DNA of 11,339 nucleotides from CAZECE01 sp964510525 (GTDB lineage Bacteria; Pseudomonadota; Gammaproteobacteria; Pseudomonadales; JANQJO01): the NCBI GenBank assembly GCA_964510525.1, contig CAZECE010000117.1, forward strand, positions 1-11,339, read 5' to 3'. This document shows, piece after piece, positions 1 to 8,054 of this stretch (within the stretch, counting starts at the first letter, position 1; every line of letters starts with the position of its first letter). The notes beneath the pieces were generated by a model. It was given only the letters and a program-made list of their open reading frames with translations, was not told where the DNA came from and searched no databases. A program made the translations under genes and the position numbers.

Positions 1-20
1 AGGGTTGTGTTAAGTAAGAA

Positions 21-36
21 AACGAGAGAACGAGAG
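21..36 (+). repeat. perfect tandem 8-bp repeat in the ftsA leader
   Basis: The unit AACGAGAG occurs at 21-28 and again at 29-36, directly followed by the ftsA ribosome binding site AAAGGAG at 37-43. The stretch is purine-rich and offers extra GAGAG pseudo-Shine-Dalgarno sequences. Bases 1-20 probably hold the end of the preceding gene (ftsQ would be expected). Two frames stop there, TAA at 11-13 and TAA at 15-17, but too few codons are visible to identify it. Confidence 0.6.
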
Positions 37-46
37 AAAGGAGCTT

Positions 47-1285
47 ATGGCAAATCAAAGTGAACAAACAATGTTGGTTGGTTTAGACGTAGGGACGTCA
101 AAAGTTACCGCTTTGGTGGGTGTGCTTCACATTGATGACACCATTGAAATCATTGGGGTTGGTTCCCATCCCGCTAATGGCATGAAAAAAGGTGTGGTCG
201 TTAATATTGAAGGGATGACTCAGTCGATCGAGCGGGCTGTCGAAGAAGCGGAGCTTATGGCGGGTTGTCAAATCCATGCGGTGTATGCAGGCATAGCCGG
301 TAGTCATATCAAAGGTATGAATTCTCATGGGATTGTGGCAATTCGTGATCGAGAGGTGACGGATGTGGATATTGAGCGAGTGATTGATGCGGCTCAAGCT
401 GTTGCGATTCCGGCGGATCAAAAAGTACTGCATATATTACCTCAAGAATATTTGATTGATGAGCAGGAAGGTATTCGAGAGCCTTTGGGGATGTCTGGAG
501 TTCGGCTGGAGTCTAAAGTTCACCTGGTAACCGGTGCGGCCAATGCGGCCAATAACATTGAAAAATGTGTGCGACGTTGTGGCTTAGAGTTAGAAGCCAT
601 TATTTTAGAGCAGCTGGCTTCGAGTTATACGGCGTTGACGCAAGATGAGAAAGAGTTGGGTGTGTGTCTGGTTGATATTGGGGCGGGTACTTCGGATGTG
701 GCGGTTTTTACAGGGGGCTCCATTCGATTTTCCAGCGTGATTCCGATTGCGGGTAATCAAGTCACTAATGACATTGCAATGGCTTTGCGGACTCCTACCG
801 TCAATGCCGAGCAGGTGAAAATTGAGAACGGCTGCGCGTTAGTGCAAATGGCTTCTAGTGAAGAAACAATCAAGGTGCCCAGTGTTGGGGATCGGCCTGA
901 CCGCAGTATTTCTAGACAAGCTTTAGCTGAAGTGATTGAGCCAAGGTATGAAGAATTGTTTACCTTGATTGCAGGTGAATTGCGTAGAAGCGGTTTTTCG
1001 GATTTATTGGCAACAGGTGTTGTTTTGACGGGTGGGGCTTCCAAGATGCTTGGCGTGGTTGAATTAGCCGAGGAAGTGTTTAATATGCCGGTTAGGCTAG
1101 GGTGTCCTCAAGGCGTGTCCGGGCTAGAGGATGTTATTCAGGATCCAGCCAACGCAACGGGTGTTGGGTTGTTGCATTATGGTCTTGAGCAGATGCGTCA
1201 GGGATCGGGTTTTGAAAGAGGGCGCAGAGAAAGCATCAAAGGCATGTTTGGTCGAGTGAAGCAGTGGATGGCGGGTAATCTTTAA
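47..1285 (+). CDS. ftsA: cell division protein FtsA
   Basis: FtsA is an actin-fold ATPase that anchors FtsZ filaments to the inner membrane and recruits later divisome proteins. The 412-residue product has the usual length. The phosphate-1 motif GLDVGTSK is at residues 12-19, the phosphate-2 motif DIGAGT at 210-215, and the adenosine motif VLTGGASK lies near 328. The pattern ELMAGCQIHAVYAGIAG matches the FtsA-specific 1C subdomain region. The last dozen residues (GRVKQWMAGNL) form the amphipathic membrane-targeting helix. The ATG at 47 follows AAAGGAG (37-43) with a spacing of only 3 nt, shorter than ideal, but no better start exists. ftsZ follows after 75 bases, the classical dcw order. Identification is secure. 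Confidence 0.98.
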   Translation: MANQSEQTMLVGLDVGTSKVTALVGVLHIDDTIEIIGVGSHPANGMKKGVVVNIEGMTQSIERAVEEAELMAGCQIHAVYAGIAGSHIKGMNSHGIVAIRDREVTDVDIERVIDAAQAVAIPADQKVLHILPQEYLIDEQEGIREPLGMSGVRLESKVHLVTGAANAANNIEKCVRRCGLELEAIILEQLASSYTALTQDEKELGVCLVDIGAGTSDVAVFTGGSIRFSSVIPIAGNQVTNDIAMALRTPTVNAEQVKIENGCALVQMASSEETIKVPSVGDRPDRSISRQALAEVIEPRYEELFTLIAGELRRSGFSDLLATGVVLTGGASKMLGVVELAEEVFNMPVRLGCPQGVSGLEDVIQDPANATGVGLLHYGLEQMRQGSGFERGRRESIKGMFGRVKQWMAGNL

Positions 1286-1360
1286 ATTTGAGAATGCTGT
1301 CAATGTTTAATTGCTTTTTTTGTATATAGTTGGTTTGGATGTTTTTTAAGGGAGTTTCGA

Positions 1361-2530
1361 ATGTTTGAGTTAATTGATAACGTACCGCAAAGCGCTGACA
1401 TTAAAGTGGTTGGTGTCGGAGGTGGTGGTGGTAATGCTGTTCAGCACATGCTCACCAATAATATTGCCGGTGTTGATTTTGTTTGTGCCAATACGGATGC
1501 TCAGGCGTTAAAAAATATTACAGCGAAAACTATTATTCAGCTTGGTGGGCAGGCGACTAAAGGTTTAGGTGCTGGTGCTAACCCTGAAGTGGGGCGCGCG
1601 GCCGCTTTGGAGGATCGAGAATGTTTGCAAGAGGTGCTGGCTGGTGCCGATATGGTGTTTGTGACGGCTGGTATGGGTGGCGGTACAGGTACCGGGGGCG
1701 CACCTGTAGTGGCTGAGGTGGCTCGAGAGCTTGGTATCTTGACGGTTGCGGTTGTTACCAAGCCTTTTCCATTTGAAGGTCGTAAGCGACGCAAAATTGC
1801 TGAAGAGGGCATTATTGCTTTGTCTGAGCATGTTGATTCTTTGATTACGATCCCGAATGAAAAATTGCTGCAAGTGTTGGGTTCTAACATCAGTTTAATG
1901 GATGCCTTTAAGGCAGCGAACGATGTTTTGTTGGGTGCTGTGCAAGGCATTGCTGATCTGATTGTTCGCCCTGGGATGATTAATGTCGATTTCGCTGATG
2001 TTCGTACCGTGATGTCTGAGATGGGCATGGCGATGATGGGGACTGGTATTTCTCGAGGTGAGGAGCGTGCTCGAGAAGCGGCCGAAGCCGCCATTCGAAG
2101 TCCATTGTTAGAGGATGTGAATTTACAAGGTGCTCGGGGGATTTTGGTGAATATCACCGCGGGTGAGAATTTGTCCTTGGGTGAGTTCTCTGAAGTGGGT
2201 GATACTGTTGAAGAATTTGCTTCTGATAATGCCACCGTAGTTGTGGGCACAGTGATTGACCCTGAAGTCGGCGAAGACCTAAAAGTGACCGTAGTGGCCA
2301 CTGGGCTTGGTCAGATAGGTGAAGGTCATTTGGCGGTTAAAGAAAGTGCGGCTATTAAGCAAGATGGCAGTGTTGATTATAAGCAGATGGATCGCCCAAC
2401 TGTTTTTAGGCAGCAAAAGACGGCTCGACCTCAAGAAGAGGCCGTGGCGACCGAGGTTGCAGAAGGTGAGCAGAAAGAAGAGCTTGAGTATTTAGATATT
2501 CCTGCTTTTTTGCGTCGTCAGGCGGATTAA
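1361..2530 (+). CDS. ftsZ: cell division GTPase FtsZ
   Basis: FtsZ is the tubulin-like GTPase that polymerises into the cytokinetic ring. The product is 389 residues, close to the 383 of E. coli. The N-terminal nucleotide-binding glycine loop is at about 18-24, and the tubulin signature GGGTGTG is at residues 106-112. The T7 synergy loop N208-V-D210-F-A-D213, which completes GTPase sites in the filament, is intact. A variable acidic linker (about 340-375) leads to the conserved C-terminal peptide DIPAFLRRQAD, which binds FtsA, ZipA and MinC. A good ribosome binding site AAGGGAG (1348-1354) lies 6 nt before the ATG. The gene is preceded by ftsA and followed, after a structured 238-base gap, by lpxC. 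All key residues are present. Confidence 0.99.
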   Translation: MFELIDNVPQSADIKVVGVGGGGGNAVQHMLTNNIAGVDFVCANTDAQALKNITAKTIIQLGGQATKGLGAGANPEVGRAAALEDRECLQEVLAGADMVFVTAGMGGGTGTGGAPVVAEVARELGILTVAVVTKPFPFEGRKRRKIAEEGIIALSEHVDSLITIPNEKLLQVLGSNISLMDAFKAANDVLLGAVQGIADLIVRPGMINVDFADVRTVMSEMGMAMMGTGISRGEERAREAAEAAIRSPLLEDVNLQGARGILVNITAGENLSLGEFSEVGDTVEEFASDNATVVVGTVIDPEVGEDLKVTVVATGLGQIGEGHLAVKESAAIKQDGSVDYKQMDRPTVFRQQKTARPQEEAVATEVAEGEQKEELEYLDIPAFLRRQAD

Positions 2531-2582
2531 GGTAAGAAATAAATCTTCTTTTGTTATGAAAGTGTTACTCAGTTCGAAAAGA

Positions 2583-2626
2583 TACCAAATGCTGTTAGGA
2601 AAAAAACCTAAATTTTGGTAGCATTT
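2583..2626 (+). promoter_or_regulatory. two alternative hairpins downstream of ftsZ
   Basis: TACCAAA (2583-2589) can pair with TTTGGTA (2614-2620), enclosing a second stem TTAGG/CCTAA (2595-2599 with 2607-2611) around a loop of seven A. The overlapping pair AAATGCT (2587-2593) with AGCATTT (2620-2626) excludes the first stem. No T-run follows, so it does not look like an intrinsic terminator. It may be a processing or attenuation structure in the ftsZ-lpxC transcript. The pairing is seen in the sequence; the role is inference. Confidence 0.4.
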
Positions 2627-2712
2627 CCAACCTGTGCGCTTATAGCCTTTATTACGCAATGATTCAGTTCATAGTCGAGCGGTTATTGAGTCAGTTTGAG
2701 CTTCGTATTCTC

Positions 2713-2768
2713 AATTATAAGCGCTCTCAACGATTTTTTAGGTATATAAATCTGAGAGGCTTATAATT
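2713..2768 (+). promoter_or_regulatory. leader hairpin that buries the lpxC ribosome binding site
   Basis: The arm at 2713-2729 pairs with the arm at 2753-2768 over 16 Watson-Crick base pairs. The only defect is a bulged G at 2723, and the loop is 23 nt (2730-2752). The Shine-Dalgarno GAGAGG (2754-2759) lies wholly inside the 3' arm, and the TTG start of lpxC at 2769 follows the stem directly. A transcript starting upstream of 2713 would hide the ribosome binding site; one starting inside or after the 5' arm would leave it free. The 5' arm also contains TATAAG (2716-2721), which resembles a -10 box, but no convincing -35 box lies at normal spacing. The hairpin is seen in the sequence; regulation is inferred. 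Confidence 0.6.
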
Positions 2769-3680
2769 TTGATTAAGCAAAGGACCATCAAAAACGTTAT
2801 CAGAGCCACTGGTATCGGTTTGCATACCGGCCAAAAGGTGTTTGTGACGTTGCGCCCTGCTCCTGTTAATACGGGTATTGTTTTTTGCCGGGTGGATTTG
2901 GACCCTGTTGTGTCCATTCCTGCCCGTTCGAGCTTCGTGGGAAATACCCGCTTATCAACGACGCTTGAGCATGACGGGGCAACGGTTTCGACCGTTGAGC
3001 ACTTGTTGTCTGCGATGGCTGGCTTGGGTATTGATAATGCCTTTGTTGATTTAACGGCTTCCGAAGTACCAATTATGGATGGTAGTGCCGGCCCTTTTGT
3101 TTTTTTGTTGCAGTCTGCAGGTTTGCACGAACAGGCGGCACCGAAAAAGTTCATACGAATCAAACGTAAAATCTGTGTTGAAGATGGTGATAAGTCCGCT
3201 ACCTTCTTGCCTTACGATGGATTTAAAGTCAGTTTTGGCATTGACTTTGATCACCCTGCATTTGCTGGCAGGGCTCAAACGGTGAGTGTTGATTTTTCTA
3301 GTACCTCGTTCGTTAGAGAGGTGAGTCGTGCTCGAACCTTTGGTTTTATGCGCGATTTAGAGCATTTGAGGGCTAATAATTTGGCACTTGGTGGCAGTGT
3401 CGATAATGCGATTGTGGTCGATGATTATCGGATCTTAAACGAAGACGGTTTGCGGTATGAAGACGAGTTTGTTAAGCACAAAGTCTTAGATGCTATTGGT
3501 GACCTGTATTTGCTGGGTCATAGTTTAATTGGTGAATTTCGTGGCCATAAATCCGGCCATGCCTTGAATAATAGGTTGATCAAAGCCTTGTTAGAAGATG
3601 ATCAAAGCTGGGAGCTGGTTAGTTTTGATCAAAATGATGCACCTATCTCCTACAGTCGTCCCATGGCTGTTGAAGCTTAA
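2769..3680 (+). CDS. lpxC: UDP-3-O-acyl-N-acetylglucosamine deacetylase LpxC
   Basis: LpxC is the zinc deacetylase that catalyses the committed step of lipid A synthesis, in the cytoplasm at the inner membrane. The product is 303 residues, close to the 305 of E. coli. The zinc ligands are visible as H78 (in STVEHL), H237 and D241 (in HKVLDAIGD). The catalytic E77 and H264 (KSGHALNN) are also present, each one position lower than the E. coli numbering. The N-terminus MIKQRT matches the family, which fixes the start at a TTG codon. GAGAGG (2754-2759) lies 9 nt upstream. The rare start codon plus the sequestering hairpin suggest that initiation is deliberately limited, fitting an enzyme whose level must be tightly held. 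The neighbour upstream is ftsZ, the standard order. Confidence 0.98.
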   Translation: MIKQRTIKNVIRATGIGLHTGQKVFVTLRPAPVNTGIVFCRVDLDPVVSIPARSSFVGNTRLSTTLEHDGATVSTVEHLLSAMAGLGIDNAFVDLTASEVPIMDGSAGPFVFLLQSAGLHEQAAPKKFIRIKRKICVEDGDKSATFLPYDGFKVSFGIDFDHPAFAGRAQTVSVDFSSTSFVREVSRARTFGFMRDLEHLRANNLALGGSVDNAIVVDDYRILNEDGLRYEDEFVKHKVLDAIGDLYLLGHSLIGEFRGHKSGHALNNRLIKALLEDDQSWELVSFDQNDAPISYSRPMAVEA

Positions 3681-3695
3681 AACTCACTTTTCGTC

Positions 3696-3716
3696 ATGCC
3701 AGGCTTGACCTGTCAT
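3696..3716. repeat. short palindromic element between lpxC and alaS
   Basis: ATGCCAGG (3696-3703) and CCTGTCAT (3709-3716) form an inverted repeat with a single mismatch around the loop CTTGA. The wording GTCATGCCAGG...TCATCCA resembles dispersed palindromic units found between genes in many proteobacteria. There is no T-run, so it is a poor terminator candidate. Only one copy is visible in this window, so its repeated nature cannot be shown here. Confidence 0.4.
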
Positions 3717-3791
3717 CCAATGGGCGATGTATAGATCTTCAAAAGTATTGGCTGACTTCAGTTCGATTTGCTCACGCTCTCAAATCAAGTT

Positions 3792-3820
3792 TTGCTCGCT
3801 GTTAACTGATCGATTAGAAT
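3792..3820 (+). promoter_or_regulatory. candidate sigma-70 promoter of alaS
   Basis: TTGCTC (3792-3797) and TAGAAT (3815-3820) are separated by exactly 17 bases. Transcription would start near 3827, giving a leader of about 30 bases to the ATG at 3858. This also argues against an upstream in-frame TTG at 3831 as the alaS start. Confidence 0.55.
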
Positions 3821-3857
3821 ACGCGCTCTTTTGGATTTTGGTAGCGTGGGTTTTAGT

Positions 3858-6506
3858 ATGAAGCTAGCGGCAATTCGTTCGGCATTTATCAATTTTTTTG
3901 CAGATAAAGAGCACAAACATGTGCCCAGCAGTGCTTTAGTGCCCGCCAATGACCCTACGTTGTTATTTACTAATGCGGGCATGGTTCAGTTTAAAGAGTA
4001 TTTTTTAGGCCAAGAAAAACCGCCTTACCCCAGTGCTGTAACCTCTCAGAAAGTCGTGCGTGCGGGAGGTAAACATAATGATTTGGATAATGTCGGTTAT
4101 ACCGCTCGACACCATACGTTTTTTGAAATGCTAGGCAACTTTAGCTTTGGCGACTATTTCAAAGAAGCGGCAATTGCTTACGCTTGGGAATTCATTACCG
4201 AGGTATTGAGTATTCCTAGGGAAAAATTGTGGGTGACGGTTTATACCACGGATGATGAGGCTTTTGATATTTGGCATCAGCAAATTGGGTTACCTAAAGA
4301 GAGAATCATTCGTTTAGGAGAAGCCGATAATTTTTGGTCTATGGGGGATACCGGCCCTTGCGGACCCTGCACTGAAATTTTTTACGATCATGGTCCGGAA
4401 GTGCCAGGCGGATTGCCGGGGAGTCCAGAAGAAGACGGCGATCGCTATATTGAAATTTGGAACATTGTCTTTATGCAGTATGAGCGCCATGCTAATGGAG
4501 ACATGGAGCCCTTACCCAAACCTTCTGTTGATACTGGGATGGGGCTTGAGCGTATTGCGGCCGTGATGCAAGGGGTTCACAGTAACTATGAAATCGATCT
4601 TTTTCAGTCCTTAATCTCACAAATTGCGGATTTGTTTCCAGGTATTGAAGACTTGCAGGCTAAATCTTTGCGAGTCATTGCAGACCACATTCGAGCCTGT
4701 GCTTTTTTGATTGTTGACGGCGTTTTACCTTCTAACGAAGGGCGTGGTTATGTGTTGCGTCGCATTATTCGTCGTGCTGTAAGACACGGTCAAAAGTTGG
4801 GAGCCGATAAGCCCTTTTTTCATTTTTGTGTTCAGCCTTTAGTGGCACAAATGGGTGAGGCGTATTCTGATTTAGCGGTGGCTTCAAAGCAAGTTGAGAC
4901 GGTTTTATTGCGTGAAGAAACCCGTTTTTTGGAAACCTTAGAACAGGGACTGAAAATTTTATTAAAAGAAATGGAGCCCATTTCATCACAAGAGGGTCAG
5001 CAGGAGCTGTCAGGTTTAGTGGCATTTACTCTTTATGATACGTATGGTTTTCCATTGGATTTAACCAACGACATCGCACGTGAGCATGGGGTGGTTGTCG
5101 ATCAGATTGGTTTTGAAAAAGCTATGGCAGAACAAAAAGCGCGATCAAAAGCCCACTCGGGTTTTTCCAGTGACGAATTTTATCGGCGTATCGACGTAGA
5201 GACCCCGACGGAATTCTGTGGTTATGACGATCTGAATAAAGAGAGCGAGTTATTGTTGTTGCTGGATGAACAAGGGCGGTCGGTTGAGCAGTTAAACGCA
5301 GGTCAAGCCGGTAGTCTGGTGTTATCTTTAACGCCTTTTTATGCAGAGTCGGGCGGTCAAATTGGTGATGTAGGTCGAGTGTCGACGCGAGAGGGCACAG
5401 CGCTTTTTGAAGTCACTGGTACGCGCAAACAAGGTAAGGTGTTTGTCCATGAGGGAACGGTGCTTCAAGGGCCTTTTTCTGTGGGGCAACAAGTGTCGGC
5501 TGCTGTTGACCCGAATAATCGTTCGGATATCAAAGCCAATCACTCGGCAACGCATTTATTGCATGCGGCGTTGCGTCAGGAGTTGGGAATTCATGTACAA
5601 CAAAAAGGTTCTTTGGTGACGTCTGAGCGCTTACGATTTGATTTTTCTCACGATGCGCCTTTAACGTCTGATCAGCTCAACACTATTGAACGCTTGGTGA
5701 ATCAGCAGATTTGTGCTAACACGGCCGTTCAAGTTGAGAGTATGGCCATGGAAGCCGCTTTGGATAAAGGGGCCATGGCTCTTTTTGGTGAAAAGTACGA
5801 AGACGAAGTGCGTGTTTTGTCTATGGGGACCAATAATTTCTCGATTGAGTTATGTGGTGGAACACATGTGTCTCGTACGGGTGAGATTGGGTGTTTCCAA
5901 ATTGTCAGTGAAGCCAGTATTGCATCCGGTGTTAGGCGCATAGAAGCCATTACTGGCCTGAAGTCTGTAACCGAGCTTCAGCAATCCAGAGCGGTGCTGC
6001 AAGAAGCGCAGAGTTTATTAAAAGCCAAGTCTGAGCAGTTGATCGCGAAAATTTCAGATTTGATGGATCAAGTGAAGCAACAAGAACGCGCTTTAGAAAA
6101 GTTAAAAGTCTCGCAGGTGTCGTCGGGTGCCAATGACTTAACAAGCCAGGCGGTTCGAATAGAGGACAGGGCGTTGCTTGTGGTTCGAGTGGCTGATGAG
6201 CTTGATGCCAAACAATTGCGAACGGTGGTCGATCAATTGAAACAAAAACTAGGTCGGTCCATTGTTGTTTTAGCCAGTGTTCAAGGGCCAGAAAAAATAC
6301 AAATGGTGGCTGCTGTTGAGAAAACCCTGATTCCACAATTTAAGGCTGGAGACATTATTGGTCATTTGGCCCGTGAATTGGGAGGTAAAGGTGGTGGTAA
6401 GCCGGAATTGGCTATGGCGGGTGGAAAAAATGTGGCTGGGCTATCCAGTGCCTTACAGTCGTTGCAAGAGCAGTTAGTGAAAGAATTGGAAGCTCAGCCG
6501 GCTTAA
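3858..6506 (+). CDS. alaS: alanine--tRNA ligase AlaS
   Basis: AlaS charges tRNA-Ala with alanine and edits mischarged serine and glycine. With the ATG at 3858 the protein is 882 residues, against 876 in E. coli. The class II catalytic core includes TNAGM (38-42), a motif 2 region HHTFFEMLGNFSFGDYF, and motif 3 DTGMGLER at 225-232. The editing domain carries the zinc motif H562-SAT-H566 and C666-GGT-H670. C666 falls at the same position as the well-known E. coli C666, supporting this start. A coiled-coil linker spans roughly 685-740, and the C-Ala domain ends with the GGKGGGKPELAMAGG segment from about 842. An in-frame TTG (3831) and GTG (3846) lie upstream but would add residues not typical of the family. 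The ribosome binding site is weak (GTGGG, 3846-3850). lysC follows after 51 bases. Confidence 0.98.
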   Translation: MKLAAIRSAFINFFADKEHKHVPSSALVPANDPTLLFTNAGMVQFKEYFLGQEKPPYPSAVTSQKVVRAGGKHNDLDNVGYTARHHTFFEMLGNFSFGDYFKEAAIAYAWEFITEVLSIPREKLWVTVYTTDDEAFDIWHQQIGLPKERIIRLGEADNFWSMGDTGPCGPCTEIFYDHGPEVPGGLPGSPEEDGDRYIEIWNIVFMQYERHANGDMEPLPKPSVDTGMGLERIAAVMQGVHSNYEIDLFQSLISQIADLFPGIEDLQAKSLRVIADHIRACAFLIVDGVLPSNEGRGYVLRRIIRRAVRHGQKLGADKPFFHFCVQPLVAQMGEAYSDLAVASKQVETVLLREETRFLETLEQGLKILLKEMEPISSQEGQQELSGLVAFTLYDTYGFPLDLTNDIAREHGVVVDQIGFEKAMAEQKARSKAHSGFSSDEFYRRIDVETPTEFCGYDDLNKESELLLLLDEQGRSVEQLNAGQAGSLVLSLTPFYAESGGQIGDVGRVSTREGTALFEVTGTRKQGKVFVHEGTVLQGPFSVGQQVSAAVDPNNRSDIKANHSATHLLHAALRQELGIHVQQKGSLVTSERLRFDFSHDAPLTSDQLNTIERLVNQQICANTAVQVESMAMEAALDKGAMALFGEKYEDEVRVLSMGTNNFSIELCGGTHVSRTGEIGCFQIVSEASIASGVRRIEAITGLKSVTELQQSRAVLQEAQSLLKAKSEQLIAKISDLMDQVKQQERALEKLKVSQVSSGANDLTSQAVRIEDRALLVVRVADELDAKQLRTVVDQLKQKLGRSIVVLASVQGPEKIQMVAAVEKTLIPQFKAGDIIGHLARELGGKGGGKPELAMAGGKNVAGLSSALQSLQEQLVKELEAQPA

Positions 6507-6557
6507 GTAATGACAGTTTTTAGTTAGATTTATCGTTTTAAAGAGAGCAGTAATTAC

Positions 6558-7841
6558 ATGGCGTTGTTTGTACAAAAATTTGGTGGCACCTCTGTGGGTT
6601 CTGTCGAGCGAATTAAAGCGGTGGCCGATCGGGTTTCAGCAACCGTTGCTGAAGGGCACCAGGTGGTGGTGGTGGTCTCAGCGATGAGTGGTCGAACTTC
6701 CGAATTGTTGGCGCTCTCCGAGGCGATCACTGCTGAACCGGACGCCGATGCGCAAGACATTGTGCTCAGTACGGGTGAGCAAGTCACCGTTGGGCTGCTA
6801 GTGATGGCGTTGAGGGCTTTAGGTTGTTCGGCCGCAGGGGTGTGCGGTTGGCAGATTCCGATTCAAACGGATGATAGCTTCGGGAAGGCTCGGATTCTTC
6901 ACATTGACCAAGAAGCCATTTTTGAGCGATTGCAAAAACATAAAGTGTTGGTTGTGGCTGGGTTTCAAGGCGTTACCGAGTCTCAGCAAATCACGACTTT
7001 AGGACGTGGAGGGTCGGACACTTCGGCTGTTGCTTTAGCTGCTGCGTTGCGTGCCGATGAATGCCAGATTTTTACGGATGTTGATGGGGTTTATACCACA
7101 GACCCCCGCGTGGTGCCTGAAGCTCGACGATTGGAGCAGATTACTTTTGAAGAAATGCTCGAAATGGCAAGCTTAGGGTCGAAAGTATTGCAAATCCGAT
7201 CGGTTGAGTTTGCGGGTAAATTCCGAGTGCCGTTACGGGTTTTATCGAGTTTTGAGCCTGGGCCGGGGACGTTAATTACGCTCGAAGCGACGGCGCCTAA
7301 TTTTACTGAGGAAAATTTTGTGAATGTTGAAACCCCTGTTGAGAATAATCGAATGGAGCAACCCTTGATTTCAGGTATTGCGTTTACCAAAGATGAAGCC
7401 AAAATTGTGGTGCGTGGTGTGCCGGATCAGCCGGGGATTGCGCACAAAATTCTGGGGCCTGTGGGCGAAGCCAATATAGAAGTAGATATGATTGTGCAGA
7501 ATATTGGTGCTGATCAAACTACTGACTTTACTTTCACTGTCGCCCGGCAGGATTTTGAAAGAGCGGTGGCTTTGTTGGAAACCGTGGTTCAAAAAGTTGG
7601 TGCTGAGGCCGTTATGGGTGATGATAAAATTGCCAAAGTGTCTTTGGTCGGGGTGGGCATGCGATCTCATGCAGGTATTGCCAGCCGAATGTTTGAATTA
7701 TTGGCTGAAGAAAATATCAATATACAATTAATTTCCACCTCTGAGATTAAGATCTCTGTGGTCATTGATGTGAAATACCTTGAGTTGGCTGTTAGAACTC
7801 TGCACGCCGGTTTTCAGTTAGACGCGCAACAAGCGTTGTAA
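6558..7841 (+). CDS. lysC: aspartate kinase LysC with two ACT domains
   Basis: LysC phosphorylates aspartate, the first step towards lysine, threonine, methionine and diaminopimelate. The 427-residue protein begins with the kinase signature KFGGTSVG at residues 7-14 and has the GRGGSDTSA motif at about 149-157. A nucleotide and substrate region follows (FTDVDGVYTTDPR). Two C-terminal ACT domains follow: the first holds VPDQPG at 288-293, the second GVGMRSHAGIA from about 365. They imply allosteric feedback by lysine and/or threonine. It is of the monofunctional Pseudomonas/Corynebacterium type, with no homoserine dehydrogenase fused. The linker before the first ACT domain (about 245-268) seems somewhat longer than usual. 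The gene sits between alaS and csrA, as in Pseudomonas. A modest GAGAG ribosome binding site lies at 6543-6547. Confidence 0.97.
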   Translation: MALFVQKFGGTSVGSVERIKAVADRVSATVAEGHQVVVVVSAMSGRTSELLALSEAITAEPDADAQDIVLSTGEQVTVGLLVMALRALGCSAAGVCGWQIPIQTDDSFGKARILHIDQEAIFERLQKHKVLVVAGFQGVTESQQITTLGRGGSDTSAVALAAALRADECQIFTDVDGVYTTDPRVVPEARRLEQITFEEMLEMASLGSKVLQIRSVEFAGKFRVPLRVLSSFEPGPGTLITLEATAPNFTEENFVNVETPVENNRMEQPLISGIAFTKDEAKIVVRGVPDQPGIAHKILGPVGEANIEVDMIVQNIGADQTTDFTFTVARQDFERAVALLETVVQKVGAEAVMGDDKIAKVSLVGVGMRSHAGIASRMFELLAEENINIQLISTSEIKISVVIDVKYLELAVRTLHAGFQLDAQQAL

Positions 7842-7923
7842 TTTCACTACAAAACCAAAATAAAACAAAGAGTTGTTACTCCTTTTTCTCTCAAATGCCT
7901 CTTACAATGGGTTTTTTGGTTAT

Positions 7924-7948
7924 GGTATGGCAAATTGCCAACCTTTTT
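7924..7948 (+). terminator. candidate intrinsic terminator after lysC
   Basis: GGT (7924-7926) and ACC (7941-7943) flank the self-complementary core GGCAA-A-TTGCC (7929-7939), followed by five T (7944-7948). The stem carries small bulges. A competing fold is an outer stem 7921-7928 with 7954-7961 (8 pairs, three of them G-U) enclosing two small hairpins, a three-way junction. Termination is the simpler reading. Confidence 0.4.
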
Positions 7949-7986
7949 GGTCTATACCGTGTTTACAAAATAGATGCATAAAGTGC

Positions 7987-8007
7987 TTTAAATTTAACCA
8001 ATTTAAA
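7987..8007. repeat. perfect AT-only inverted repeat upstream of csrA
   Basis: TTTAAATT (7987-7994) and AATTTAAA (8000-8007) are perfect inverted copies separated by TAACC. At about 125 bases before csrA, this could be an operator for a dimeric regulator. AT-rich palindromes also arise by chance, so the role is open. Confidence 0.35.
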
Positions 8008-8054
8008 CAATACTGTTAGGGTGTGTTCTTGTTTTGTGCAGATGTTCTGTATTT

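Noticed and set aside
1537..2301. Long minus-strand open frame opposite ftsZ
   Set aside because: Low-complexity Ser/Thr/Pro-rich translation caused by ftsZ codon bias; no family resemblance and no ribosome binding site.
3831..3857. Nine-residue N-terminal extension of AlaS from an in-frame TTG
   Set aside because: The family start aligns to the ATG at 3858, C666 then matches E. coli numbering, and the candidate promoter would place the TTG almost at the transcript end.
7353..7841. Internal start in lysC giving a separate regulatory ACT subunit, as in Corynebacterium
   Set aside because: An in-frame ATG at 7353 exists, but no clear Shine-Dalgarno sequence precedes it.
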